Shown here one piece after another: positions 37,537-48,444 of a stretch of DNA of 64,000 nucleotides (positions are counted from its first letter, which is position 1; each line of letters begins with the position of its first letter). The notes beneath the pieces were generated by a model that was not told the origin of the DNA, searched no databases, and worked only from the letters and a program-made list of their open reading frames with translations. The stretch covers positions 186,001-250,000 of the forward strand of contig JAQJVL010000802.1 of assembly GCA_035578905.1 (NCBI GenBank), in the 5' to 3' direction. This DNA comes from Stictocephala bisonia. Its lineage: Eukaryota > Arthropoda > Insecta > Hemiptera > Membracidae. A program made the translations under genes and the position numbers.

Positions 37537-37662
37537 CTACGTGATTCGCCACTGGAGCACTGAAGTGTCTTTTCCTCCAATGGAAATTATTCGAGAGTCA
37601 TCAAACAGAAAGGCAACATTTGTGACGTGGCTTGAGTGACCACCGTATGTATGGCACAGCGA
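37537..37662 (-). CDS. EML: EML-like protein, terminal exon with stop
   Basis: The last coding exon, read downward: acceptor CTGTCCAG, then SLCHTYGGHSSHVTNVAF, continuing to GGKDTSVLQWRIT and a TAG stop at 37537-37539. GHSSHVTNV and the GGKD-QW ending are the hallmark of the last WD40 blade of EML proteins. The start is phase 0, matching the exon above. A polyadenylation signal candidate on the minus strand (AATAAA) lies at 37055-37060, about 480 bases past the stop. The frame lies hidden among other frames, so it is easy to miss. Confidence 0.9.
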   Translation of the reverse strand, partial: SLCHTYGGHSSHVTNVAFLFDDSRIISIGGKDTSVLQWRIT

Positions 37663-38568
37663 CTGGACAGTACATGTTATTTTTATATATTGTCAAGACA
37701 ATTGATAATAATTTAATATCTACAAAACAATCGTGCACTCTGTAAACATAGTAGTTTTTAAATAATTGTATGACAATTACTGGTTCTAAAAAGCAGTCAG
37801 CAACTACAATCATCAATTCTGGCTGATAAATAAATTAAGTAGTTCCCATAGTAAAATTTGTTATGATTTTGTATAACGTAACCTGTGCAAGTATTACTAA
37901 GTCAAATCCATTTTTGCATATACCTCTTCAGTTGGCCATCAGACTAAATGGTATCATCAGTTTGAATACACTAGCTGTTTTTGTGCAGGACGACCATCAC
38001 TGAATTAACAATTTGTTGAAAAAGTGAGACGATCATTCACGCATAGCCACAAGAGTTCAATTTGGAAGCTAGTCGTAAATTGGCAATTCCAGAAACGTCT
38101 GTGGAGTTTTAAGGAAATGCTTGCAACTACATCCATATTGTTATCGTTAAGCTATAAAGTCTACAGATTACAATTTAAATGCCAAATTTCATTAAAAGTT
38201 TATTAAACTTATAAAAATATTGCATTGTTATTGACAATGCATTTTTTATCCATCGTAAGTGATTAATCAACATTACACTTGAGTAGAACACTCTTAACTA
38301 TCCCATCTGAGGGTCAAGAAATAAAACATTTTCAACGAAACTCCCCAAATTGACTTTGATACTTATTACCTTATATATCAACTAGATGTGACAGATAATT
38401 GTAGAATAAAACTGCCAGAGATCATTTTCTACAGTTATAATGTTTCATTTATAACTAAGTTAAAGAATTTTGACCTCTTTCATTTTGAAACACCCTGTAT
38501 ATAATTAGATATAATATTATTAGAAGAGGCTATTCATGATATTAATATGTTTTCTACATTGAACTTAC

Positions 38569-38795
38569 TCTGGGCTGTGTGACGGGGTAGGTAAATAATT
38601 TCACTTTGCCGAAGTCATCTGCAGTTGCTAGCAGTTTAGCATCATGCGAGCGCTCGCAGGCATTCACGTCCGTCCCATCAGCAGTCTCTGGCCAGATACC
38701 AATAGTGGAGAAGGAGAGGACGCAGTTCTGTGATGCCCACTGTGTGTCTCGCATGGAGGCACTTTGTGGGACTTGACGACACAATCCTGGGTTCC
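38569..38795 (-). CDS. EML: EML-like protein, WD40 exon
   Basis: The acceptor is GATGCAG and the donor GTAAGT follows 38569. The first two bases complete a Trp codon begun by the exon at 40103-40190. The exon then reads NPGLCRQVPQ, RDTQWASQNCVLSF, GIWPE and the DGTDVNACERSH and ADDFGKVKLFTYP motifs. EML proteins carry the same order: a WAT-TCVLGF block, GVWPEGSDGTD-NA, RSH, and ADDF-KV-LF-YP. The exon belongs to the second beta-propeller and ends in phase 0. Confidence 0.93.
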
Positions 38796-38859
38796 CTGCA
38801 TCACATATTCGTCACGTTTACTTCACTTTATACACTATCCTATGTTTATTTTTCTCTTT

Positions 38860-39120
38860 GCCCTGACATATCTATAAAATTATTCATTAATAAGATGCTA
38901 ATCATAGAGATATGGGTGTATATGATAAGTGAATTACGAATGATTGTGGTGAGTGTGAACGAGTGTGGTCATTGTTACTAACTAAGGTTGACTGTTTCTA
39001 AGAAAGAGCCTCTTATTAAAGCCCAATAGCCAGAGCAACTAAAAGGCCTACAGCTTTAAATGGAATTTGAACCACTTAGTACTGGTCAATTATTTAGCTA
39101 AGTGACATGCCAGAAACTCA
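38860..39120 (-). repeat. tRNA-derived SINE copy, minus strand
   Basis: The reverse complement has a Pol III B-box-like GTGGTTCAAATTCC near 39066-39079 and a weak A-box-like TTAGCTAAATAATTG upstream. Next come a body block (AAGCCCAATAGCCAGAGCAA on the + strand) and the 3' tail with ATTCATTAATAAGATGCTAA. It lies in the EML intron. A truncated relative at 40505 shares the body block. Confidence 0.65.
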
Positions 39121-40102
39121 GTTCTCTTCCCTACACAACATCCGGACCCTGCCTACCATCCCAAACGGACAACCCAGACTTCTCACAAAAACATGACCCA
39201 CTGAATGGAAAGAATTTTCACTTCTCCCCCTGCCACACCTATTAGCCTGACACTCATTTATAATCTTCCAGCAAGGATTGTATTATAAATCAAATATTTA
39301 TAAATTTGCAATGACGTATTTATAACGTCATTCATGTGTGTTTCTTTTTTTCGTAACATCAAATTATAAGGTAATTACATTGATATTTGTATAAAAAATG
39401 TGCCTGACTGTTAAATATATTTTTAAGCATAGTTATTATCCTTGAAACACAATTTTCTTAAATCCAAATATACCATTTTTCAAAATAAAAAAAACTGAAA
39501 ACTTGTACAACAGCATTGCCCTTATCTGATCATTACATAAATTTAATTTATTTTCTCCATGCTGTCCATTTAAAGAGATTTAAATCAAAGCCAGACAAGT
39601 AAACAAATAATATGACTTCCATGGTGGCAAGGCTGAAACACCGGCCACGAAGCAGGTACGGGCGAGTAGAGTGAATAACAATTGGCTCTTTGATCCGAGT
39701 ACCGAGAGAGTTCTTAGGGCACGAACTGGGCATAGCCGAGTGCAAAGGGTTAAAGAGAGGTACCATTGATTTGTATAAGCACACAGATTTCTCATCCAAT
39801 GTTTTTGAGGTCTATTGTGGAGCACTAGTGTAGTTCCATGTAAATGTAATACAGTTTAAACCAGCTGTGGTGGCAGACCTCACTTAACTAACCAAATTAC
39901 TTGCACAAATATTCCTATTACATGAGATATATATTTATAAGTAATGATATAATAACAAGGGTGGTAATTATTCACATTTATTTAGTACTGTTTTATGCAT
40001 ATTCCAAAGAGACTTGCAACTTACAAAAAAGTCAGTTCTATACTTAATTTTGTACAATTGCTACATATCTAAAGTTAATGATGAGTTATTTTTTCAACTT
40101 AC
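39121..40102. other. EML intron with an orphan TTAA-type end
   Basis: GTGCAAAGGGTTAA at 39739-39752 is, inverted, TTAA-CCCTTTGCACTCGG. This resembles the ends of the TTAA MITEs, but no partner end was found. No exon is seen. Confidence 0.4.
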
Positions 40103-40190
40103 AGAAAAGAAGTTCATAATCTCCAGAATTACTCCGAAGATGCTGGCTATCTTCAGACCAGTCCAGATGAGTAATGAAGCTAGAATGGCC
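40103..40190 (-). CDS. EML: EML-like protein, WD40 exon
   Basis: The acceptor is CTGTTTCAG, the donor GTAAGT. It reads GHSSFITHLDWSEDSQHLRS then NSGDYELLF, plus one base of a Trp codon shared with the next exon. EML proteins have GHSS-ITHLDWS followed by SNSGDYE at this point, in the second propeller. The exon is 88 bases long, phase 0 in and phase 1 out, matching its neighbours exactly. Confidence 0.93.
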
Positions 40191-40504
40191 CTGAAACAGT
40201 GATAGTAGTTACAAATCTAAAAAAAATGTCAAGTATCTTCTTGAGTAACATATTACAAAATCTTTAAATTGGCTACGTTAGAAGGTTGAGCCTACAGTGA
40301 AATCAAAGTACAGGATTTGTAATAGCTGTAAACCCCTTTACACTTTTTCAAGTTTAATCTTCTGCTCTAAAAATTCCCATCCTGAACTATGGGAATTAAT
40401 CTGAAAAATGTACAAGAAGCAAGCCCTAAAGTATGGATTGTGTGAGATGGATACATTAAGATAGATTCTTAGTTATGAGACTTCGACAGAACTTTGTGCG
40501 TATT

Positions 40505-40665
40505 TTATGGTGAATATGAATGATTACTTGAGTTTAGGATGAGTGTGGATGACCTGTGTAGTCTGGTTTCTAACTGAGTCCGACTCTTCCTCAGAAAGGG
40601 CCAATTATTAATAGCCCAATAGCCAGGACAACTAAGAGACCTACAGCTATTTACCAAGAAGCCAT
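40505..40665 (-). repeat. SINE fragment, minus strand
   Basis: It shares the block AGCCCAATAGCCAGGACAAC and CCTACAGCT with the SINE at 38860-39120, plus part of its 3' half. The 5' promoter part is missing. Confidence 0.6.
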
Positions 40666-41595
40666 AAATATAATAGATTTTATTGAACTGAAAGTAAACG
40701 AGTGCCTGTACATCAGCTACAAGAGTTATATATTTAAGGTACATGGGTAACCGTCAACTATGTATATAAAATAAATAGAGTTACCAATATTTATATGTAT
40801 GCCATACAGCTAAACTATAAACGTTAATATATAATTTTAACATTTTTTTGTTCAATCGACTAACTAAAATATTGAGGGTGAGGAGTGCTTTACCAATAGG
40901 AGGTGTTTCAACAAATTGTTTGTGAAGAATGGATGTACAGGAATCATGTTTAACAACTGTACAAGATTTTAAAGTATCAAAGAAATTATCACTAGAGTTC
41001 AGTAGTTAGGTAGACTTCTAGATTATTTATTGATAGATAACTGATTTGTCAAGTGTCACTGATTGTAAGCATGGAAAAAGCTAAAGTGAAACGGGAAATG
41101 AGCAGACCAGTTTGCGTATTGATTGAAAAGCTGTGGTTTAAGACTGACATTATACTGCACACATTAATTCACAAAATATCTAGGACAGAGTAGTTTTGGT
41201 TATAATTTTAAGTTAGAATATTTTTTTTCAGCTTACTTGTTGACTGAATAAGAAATCATAGAGGAAATACTACATGAAAACAAATAATGTTTTCAAAATG
41301 CAAGAACAGTTCTATGTCAAATTCAGGGATCATAGTATAACTACTGTCTATAGAAACAAGAAGACTGGGTCCCGTGAAGTCGTCTCCGGTTCAGTAAAAT
41401 TAGTTCTAGTTCTGTTTTCACAAGTAGTGTGGTCGCCCTCTCTCTGTATCTGTCCAGAACATGCTGAAGTGTTAATAGTTTAGCTAATATTACACCAAAG
41501 TGTCGTATGAGTTTATGCATTGCCTTAATCTGTCTGTTTCTTTCTATGGTTAATGGTACAACCAACCTACTTATATAAATGATAGAAATATACAA
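40666..41595. other. EML intron, nothing recognised
   Basis: AT-rich intron without a recognisable exon or repeat pair. Confidence 0.35.
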
Positions 41596-42325
41596 GGGCG
41601 TGTTTTAAAAGTAAGAACTATTTTCGAATTCCGCCCCTGTAGCGCTGCAGTCAGCGTTCAGCGCATGCACGTTGGCTACTATGAGTCTGTCACCATGACA
41701 ATTCGGTTTTAAAAATCGTAACCATCACGATTCAAATGGCCTAGGAATGTGATAAAACTGGTTAAACATTTGTTTTGTGATTCTCCATCAGCATTTTGGA
41801 AACCTAGCGCAAGCATAACTCGAGATACTTCAAACGTTCTGTCACAATTTCATAAATTGCACTTCTTGAGACTTGAAGACACACTACATAAGGATGCAGT
41901 TGCAAAGCGTCTGTTTTCTCTAGATTTTTTTTTCATCAACCACGCCAAGTCATCAGTAATGAGTGAAGGTTTCCTACTTCATTTCATTTCATGCAAATTC
42001 TTACAGCCACCTTATAAGATCTCACCCATTTCCATACCATCCCATCACTCATTCTGTTTTCTCAATTAACTTCACAGATCTCTCGATGAATGTCAGCTGC
42101 TGTCATGCCTTTAGTGTTACGAAAACTTATCACAACATGTACTTTAAAATTGGCGGCATTTTTAATTGTAGGAGGAATTTCAAGCAGTCATAAGCAACCT
42201 TAAACACAGTTGAGTGAATCTGTAACGGTGGCTGAGGCTTGCCAACAGATAGTAGTAGCCAACGTGCATGCGCTTAACGCTAACCACAGCGGTGATATTC
42301 CAAAACAGTACGTACTTTAAAAAAA
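41596..42325 (-). mobile_element. mariner-like relic with long inverted ends
   Basis: Both ends are inverted copies for about 90 bases. Each includes GCGCATGCACGTTGGCTACT or its diverged partner, and outermost AAAAGTAAGAACTATTTT against AAAGTACGTACTGTTTT. The minus-strand interior at about 42080-42200 still reads like the start of a mariner transposase (KGMTAADIHREICEVN). The rest of the transposase is mostly lost. It is a different family from the mariner at 22220. Confidence 0.72.
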
Positions 42326-43710
42326 TCAGTTAACTGACATATTATATAATATGATAATAACTCATTTATTTCTAACATACTTATCAAATATTCAACAAAA
42401 AATATAAATAATGACAAACCCCTCTGACTAAAAAAATATGGAATACCAATTTACCATATTAACATACTGCATATCATAATTTGAAAAATAAGATTTGTTA
42501 AAAACAGAATCAAATCAATAATTAATGCTGATAAGAAAAATAAAACCAAAAAGATCTTTAAAAAAAAAGAATATTAGATTAATTTTATGAATTTAAGATT
42601 TTACTTTTTTATATTTACAAGATATAAACTAAAAAGAATAAACTAGTAAATAAAAATACTTGAGTGATACTTAAGTAACTACTTGGATGGAGAGAGCAAT
42701 TCAATGTAATGGTTGGTTACCCAACGATGAGGCAACAAATATAATTTAAAAATATGAAAAAGCTAAACTCCAAAGCATGCAAAGTTTTAGGCATTATAAT
42801 TAAAAATACTAAGATAAGAATACACTCATACTCATAAAACCCACCAAAACTGAGATGAGAGCTGATGTGCTACGTCTGCGTTTCCTCTCAGGCTGGTAGC
42901 GTCAAAACAAAAAACAAATGAATGCTTTATTTTCGCTCAACACTATTCCTTATCTTCAATTTTAATTAATTTAATATACTGAGTCAACTAACTGTGTAAA
43001 ATGACTGTGAAATACTTCAGGAGTGAGTGAAATATCTTTTTGCAGTTTTCTCGAGATCTCACTTCCATCAGCGATTCCCAGACCCAACTTGTGTCTGGGT
43101 ACATTGGAAAGTTTCAGTTACTTTTATTTATTGAACATTAAATGTTTACAGTGACTTTTACTATTTATATGCTAAATAAACTGTTAAAATGTGAAGAATT
43201 TTAAAGTATTGTGTAAAAATACCTCTTAGGCATACATTAGCATTTTTCTTTATTTCTTCAGCAATTTTTTTTATTTTTTCATAAAGCGTATTTTTTATTC
43301 TTAATGAATTACCAGGTTGTGATTGTTAATAAATATAATTATATTTTTAAATGTGGCACTGGGTTAATTTACCCTTGAAAAATAAAGCTCTGGGAAAATT
43401 TTGGATAGTCAAAACATGTACTGCATCCCTAACCGAAAGTAGACTTTTCTCTAGAGGTTATTGCTCAGATTTCTTAATGACATTGATAAATTACCAACTA
43501 CAAGAAGGTTTAACATTTGAATTTCATACATCATGCCAAGAATATAATCTGCACTGAATTTGTTTGAATTGTCAACAAAATTATTCTACATCATTCAAGC
43601 ACAGTCATCAATTGAGTCTTCCTTTAAATTACCTAAAAAATTAAGAGTTTGATAACAAGTCAATTGATAAGAGAATATCAGAAAGCATCTTAGGAAAAAA
43701 GGGAACTTAC
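42326..43710. other. EML intron, nothing recognised
   Basis: AT-rich. A short hairpin (CCCAGACCCAACTTGTGTCTGGG, stem CCCAGAC) lies at 43078-43100. No exon or transposon ends. Confidence 0.35.
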
Positions 43711-43827
43711 CGTACAGCGACCAACCCTGCTGTATTTACGCATGTCATCGCCCAATTGGTATATGTAAATGTTGTTGTCCCGAGATCCCAGAGCCAGGTA
43801 GCGTGCATCGGGTGAATACTTCACAAC
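43711..43827 (-). CDS. EML: EML-like protein, WD40 exon
   Basis: The acceptor is TTTTAAG and the donor GTAAGT follows the ACG codon at 43711. The exon is 39 codons: VVKYSPDARYLALGSRDNNI, then IYQLGDDMRKYSRVGRCT. This is a complete WD40 blade. EML proteins have V-YSPDG-LA-GS-DN-IYIY followed by a YSR-G-C end that runs straight into GHSS of the next exon, as here. Both phases are 0. Confidence 0.95.
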
Positions 43828-44048
43828 CTTAAAATTAATAAAAAACACAGTGAGAATTTTCTTTATATATAGATTAATAAAACTTTAATCATATTAAAAT
43901 TATCACACACAAACTCCATCTCATTAAAGTAATTGTTTTCTGATTCATCTAACTTAAAATGAAGTCTACTTTTCTTCAACAGTTATCTACAGATATATTT
44001 GGTACTTATGTTAGTTTTCAAATCATTACAATTACACTATGCAACTAC

Positions 44049-44166
44049 ATTCCATAGTTGGTTAAATATCAGCTTCATAAAAAGTTCTCAGTTTGTTCCC
44101 AATCAGAATCATAACAAATTTTGAAAAGGATCAGCTGATAGCCACCACATCATTTGTCCATTGGAC
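44049..44166 (+). repeat. SINE copy A, left part
   Basis: TAGTTGGTTAAATATCAGCT and the following TTCTCAGTTTGTTCCCAATC match the promoter part of the SINE at 44617, with a decayed B-box. A hAT element interrupts it at 44167. It resumes at 46799 with the repeated bases CATTGGAC. Confidence 0.82.
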
Positions 44167-44616
44167 TAGTGATGTGGGCCGGGCAAATGCCCAGTGTATA
44201 GGACATTTATAAATGGCAATTTGCCCAAAGCAATTTTAAGCCCCCCAAAACTGGGCGTTTATATAAAAAGGTAGTTTTAACCTTTAACTGCTTGTAAAAG
44301 TTTATTTGAGTGCCTACTGCCTATACACAGAACCTCCTTTTTTGAAGCAACTCCATCATACATTTGCTCAAAAATTTACAACAAATTACCAATATTCTTA
44401 AGAAATGAACCCAGTCTAAATAAATCAGAGATTGACTTTTGAGTTTCTTTTAGAACACTGCTTCTACAGATTTGACGAATTTTTGTCACCTCCCACAAGA
44501 TTGGATAATTGAGTCACTTAAACATAATTTATATGTTAATTTATTTTTTTAATTATAGTTGTGACCACATAATTGTTATTTTCCTTTTCTTATAAACTCA
44601 TAGTTTTATTACCTAA

Positions 44617-44906
44617 ATTGGTCGGTAGCGTAGTTGGTTCAATCCCAGCTTCATGTGCTAAAGGTTCTCAGTTCGATCCCAATCAGAGTCAATACATTTT
44701 GAGAAGGATCAGCTGATAATCACCGGCTGTTCATTTGTCATTGGGAAATTAATTAATGACACTTTCTAAGGAATAGTCTGCCTTAGTTTGTAACAATGAC
44801 TACACTCGCACATCTACACTCATCACACTCATTCGAAATGCATATTTGCCCATATCATGACGATCGGCATCTTATGAATAAATAAAAATAAAATAAATAA
44901 ATAAAA
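44617..44906 (+). repeat. tRNA-derived SINE copy B, near full length
   Basis: The A-box-like GTAGCGTAGTTGG lies at about 44626-44638 and the B-box GTTCGATCCC at 44671-44680. A body follows with GGATCAGCTGATAATCACCG and a CATTC-rich stretch. A common 3' part (ATCATGACGATCGGCATCTT) and an (AATAA)n tail end it at about 44905. This structure is that of a Pol III SINE and not of a functional tRNA gene. Confidence 0.88.
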
Positions 44907-46303
44907 GACATGTGAGCAGGCATTGTGATAACTGATAGCTCATTTGTCATATTATGACTATGTATGTAATGTTAGTTTTAAATTAGCTTTTAATGACAAA
45001 TTTTCTGCTTTTGCACTTGTGTGCATGTTAAGGTGTGCCATGCTATATAAATAAATAAATAAACATTGCTTCAAGACCACTATTGAGTTCCTAAAACTTA
45101 CTTTAAGACCATTATCAAAGGAGTAATTATTGAACAAACCTTGAGTTTGTTCAAATATAGTCCTTAAAAAGTATATATAGTATTTGCGAAAGCCCCATGT
45201 CATAACTGAGTGCCTTAATATATTGTGGAATTGTCAGACTATTTTACATTCACATCCTATAAATTCTTTAAATTTTCTAAGGTTAATTTATAATAAATTA
45301 CATTAGTAGGATGGAAATTATTTTTAAAGGTGTGAACAACTAAAATATAAACTATTGAAAAAATATATTTTCAATATCATTGAGAGACAATTATCAGATA
45401 AATATATTCTCATTGTGAATTTAGTATGCCTACCCTTACTGGTTTCAATAAAACATAAAATTATAAAAGGAGGCTGAATAAAGAAATAAGCTAGGATATA
45501 AATTATGAAGGGATGATTGGAGGCATTGAATGGGAGCAAAGCAAATAGTTGAAATTGCTTATTTAAAAAAAATTAATATGTAAGAAAAATAGTAATAATA
45601 AATGTTATCTTTTGTCTGAATATCTATTCCCAATTATAAAACCAATAACTATGTGTCAAATAGCAAACAAACATTTTTAACTTTTCTGTAAATCAACTAA
45701 AGACACTAAATATTTTCCTTTGACCATATAAATATAATGTTATCCTTTAAATATATATTTATAAAATAGCTGTACTCGGCGTTTCACCGGTCATAATATG
45801 ATAAACATTTATTTAATCTAATATTAAATTTAGAACAGCTGATGTTATGTCTACTTTACTACTGAACTCAATTATTTTTAATTCTAAAAGTTTAGCCCAC
45901 CACAATTTTATTCAATTTGATTTTATTTAACAGTTGTTAATCAAATAAATCAATCATCATGGTTTTTTCGAAAACTTCCAACGTCCGATATATCGGACGT
46001 CCGCGGAAAATTTTTTTTCAGTTACTTAAATTTGTCCGATTATCATGAAACTATAGCAACGTATGCATAAACATACAGGTTACACTAGAAATTAGGTTTT
46101 ATCGTCTTTTGAATAATAACTTTAATTTTACGCATCTTTGAATTTGAACGTCTGTGACTTACAATTTAACCTTTAGCATATGTGTCCGTTTGATGTCAGC
46201 TGTGTTGCGTATTACTTTTAGTTGTTTTTAAAGTGTTTTATTTATTTCATAATTAGTATTTGCTTCTTTATAGTTTGTTTAGTGTTTATATCGAAGTGTA
46301 AAT

Positions 46304-46414
46304 ATGAGTAACGGTAGACGAAAACGAGAACGATCGCCCATTAGCGAGAACACTATCTTCCATGAATTGATTGCGAATCAGCGTAAAAAAATTCTACAAC
46401 TCAGACATTTTTAA
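46304..46414 (+). pseudogene. Possible first exon of a hAT transposase
   Basis: An ATG-started frame reads MSNGRRKRERSPISENTIFH and ends at TAA 37 codons in. A run of seven As at about 46385 could have lost a base; the alternative frame then reaches a good donor (AAAG-GTAAGACC at about 46417-46421). It sits inside a hAT element, so a transposase remnant is the natural reading, but no hAT domain is visible. This is inference. Confidence 0.35.
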
Positions 46415-46798
46415 AGGTAAGACCATACAAATTTGTAAGCATGTTAGCAACAAGATTTAATATTGCTCTATAAGAATAGCACGGAAATGTTGGAGTCCTG
46501 AGGTCGGAGAGGAAAATACTTTCCTAGTGAGCCTTTTGGGGCTATGTACAAAATGTCAAGTCAATTGGACGTATAATTTTGGAGAAAAGGTGATGAGTGG
46601 TAAATGGCTTTTATATATGTATTGAGATTTTAAAATGTATTAAAAAACTGTGGTCATAATACTTTTCTTTGTTGTTGATGCCTATTTACATTTAAAGTAA
46701 ATAAATGCCCAGGCATTTATGAATTTTGGAAATTTGTTTGGGCATATTTCCTTGGCATTTGCCCTGACTTATTAACACCCAGGCATTTCATATCACTA

Positions 46799-46947
46799 CA
46801 TTGGACTATTACCTAATGACAGTTTCTGAGGACTAGTTGGCCTTAGTTTGTAACAAAGACTACATTCACTCATCTACTACAGCCATTACATTCAGTTGAA
46901 ATATATATCTTGACGATTGGTGTCTTACGAATAAATAAATATATGAT
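46799..46947 (+). repeat. SINE copy A, right part
   Basis: Continuation of the SINE split by the hAT element. It has the block GTTGGCCTTAGTTTGTAACA, then CATTCACTC and the 3' CTTGACGATTGGTGTCTTAC with an A/T-rich tail, as in copies B and C. Confidence 0.85.
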
Positions 46948-47121
46948 ACAATCCATGTGTACAATTGTCCAGACATAGTTGAAATGAAAACAAGGCACAA
47001 GACTCTAGGTTGAACACAATGGAGAGGATTAAATGTCCAACAATTGTTAATTTATTTTTGTTATTCACAACCACAATGGTCTGATATCTAAGAATGATTG
47101 CCTTATTTATTGATCTTATAA

Positions 47122-48444
47122 CCCTTCCCCCTCAGATGGCCAACCCAGTTGGACATTAGGATTTTGCCACCAGCTCGGCGAGTGTTCGTCTAAATGTGTC
47201 TTCTGAGATTGAGTGTCCAACTCTGGTGGCCACTACTATGTTCGCGCTCAGATCAGTTTTAGTTGTGTTGCTCGCTGGAATCGTCTGTTCAACTATGATG
47301 GCCGGCAATGATTTCCCTACGCACTCGGATGTGCAACTCTGTTGGACACTTGACATATGTTTTTGTATTTTAGATATAACTTGTTTGAGCAATATTTTTA
47401 AATGTTTAACAGCTGTTTAAATATGTCGGGATTATATTCAACCAGGTGTTATCATCCGTTTCTGTTTCTTCTTTGTGTACACATCTTGACTGTGTGTCAA
47501 ACATTAAGAAATTGGCTGTAAGACTAGGCTATCTCTCGATTTTATCCTCGTGCATCTTGAGTGTTATTAACTATTGTAAATATTCTATTTTGTTGTAAAA
47601 TACTGTATGTAATTTAAATGATAGTTATTTGGTTCGAGTTTTAGTATCCAGGTCTTTGTCCTGGCATATTTTTCGAAAAGTATCACACTCAGCAACATTT
47701 AAAAAACTGATTTATTTTAAAACTAAATATTACAAAACTTGTAATTACATAATTGTATGTTTCATTAATTAAAACTTTTTTATTTTAACCAAACTTGTTT
47801 CTATCTTAATTTAAAACGAGGTAATAAATATTTTTAAGATGCATGATACTCGTATATAGAGATTATCAGACTGCTAAAAACCGCTAATATGGCAATTATT
47901 TTATATTATAAACTGATTATACTCATATGTTACTTATATAATTTAATTCTAGACATTTCAATTATCAGTTAAAAATAGAAAAATAGTAATTTCAAATAAA
48001 TAATAATGGTGACAAAAATGTTTTAAAAAATTATTTTTCATGACTGAACATGTTCAATGTTTTCCAATAGTATTTTTAAATATATTTCACTAATAATATA
48101 ATAAGAAAAATTATACCACATAATTTTCTACATTTTAAATATTCAATACGAATATTCAGATCAACATTTAAATTAAATGCGTATTATTTTAACTTTAAAA
48201 ACCAGGTGTAATCACAATAAGTCTGAATGATCTCAAAACGGGTTCCGATCCCGGTGAGAACGGGAGAGTGACACGGCTGCCGATCTCGTAAACAAAGCAG
48301 CCATGGCCAACCCAGTTGGCGATCTGACCTTACGGGTCACTAGGTGTTCGACTGCCAAGCTAACGTAGAAACATGTGTGGCCAACTGTACTGGACACCTG
48401 ATCTGAGAGAACATTTTTTAACAGACAGTTCCGAGGGGAAAGGG
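47122..48444. mobile_element. TTAA-type non-autonomous element
   Basis: The left end is CCCTTCCCCCTCAGA and the right end inverted is CCCTTTCCCCTCGGA, matching at 13 of 15 positions. The right flank is TTAA; the left flank is ATAA, taken as a decayed TTAA. The inner ends repeat a motif around GTTGG and CCAACT several times (see findings). 1.3 kb, with no transposase seen. Confidence 0.62.

Larger units (their letters stand above)
44167..46798. mobile_element. hAT-type non-autonomous element nested in a SINE
   Basis: The ends are TAGTGATGTGGGCC and, inverted, TAGTGATATGAAATGCC. It is flanked by an exact 8-bp duplication CATTGGAC (44159-44166 and 46799-46806). Subterminal words include AAATGCCCAG at the left and CAGGCATTT near the right. 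It is 2632 bases. No full transposase is visible, but a short coding-like exon lies at 46304-46430. It carries its own SINE insertion at 44617-44906. Confidence 0.85.

Noticed and set aside
44617..44690. A functional tRNA gene
   Set aside because: A- and B-box-like words are present, but no cloverleaf forms, and the same unit recurs with a long body and A-rich tail: it is a SINE head.
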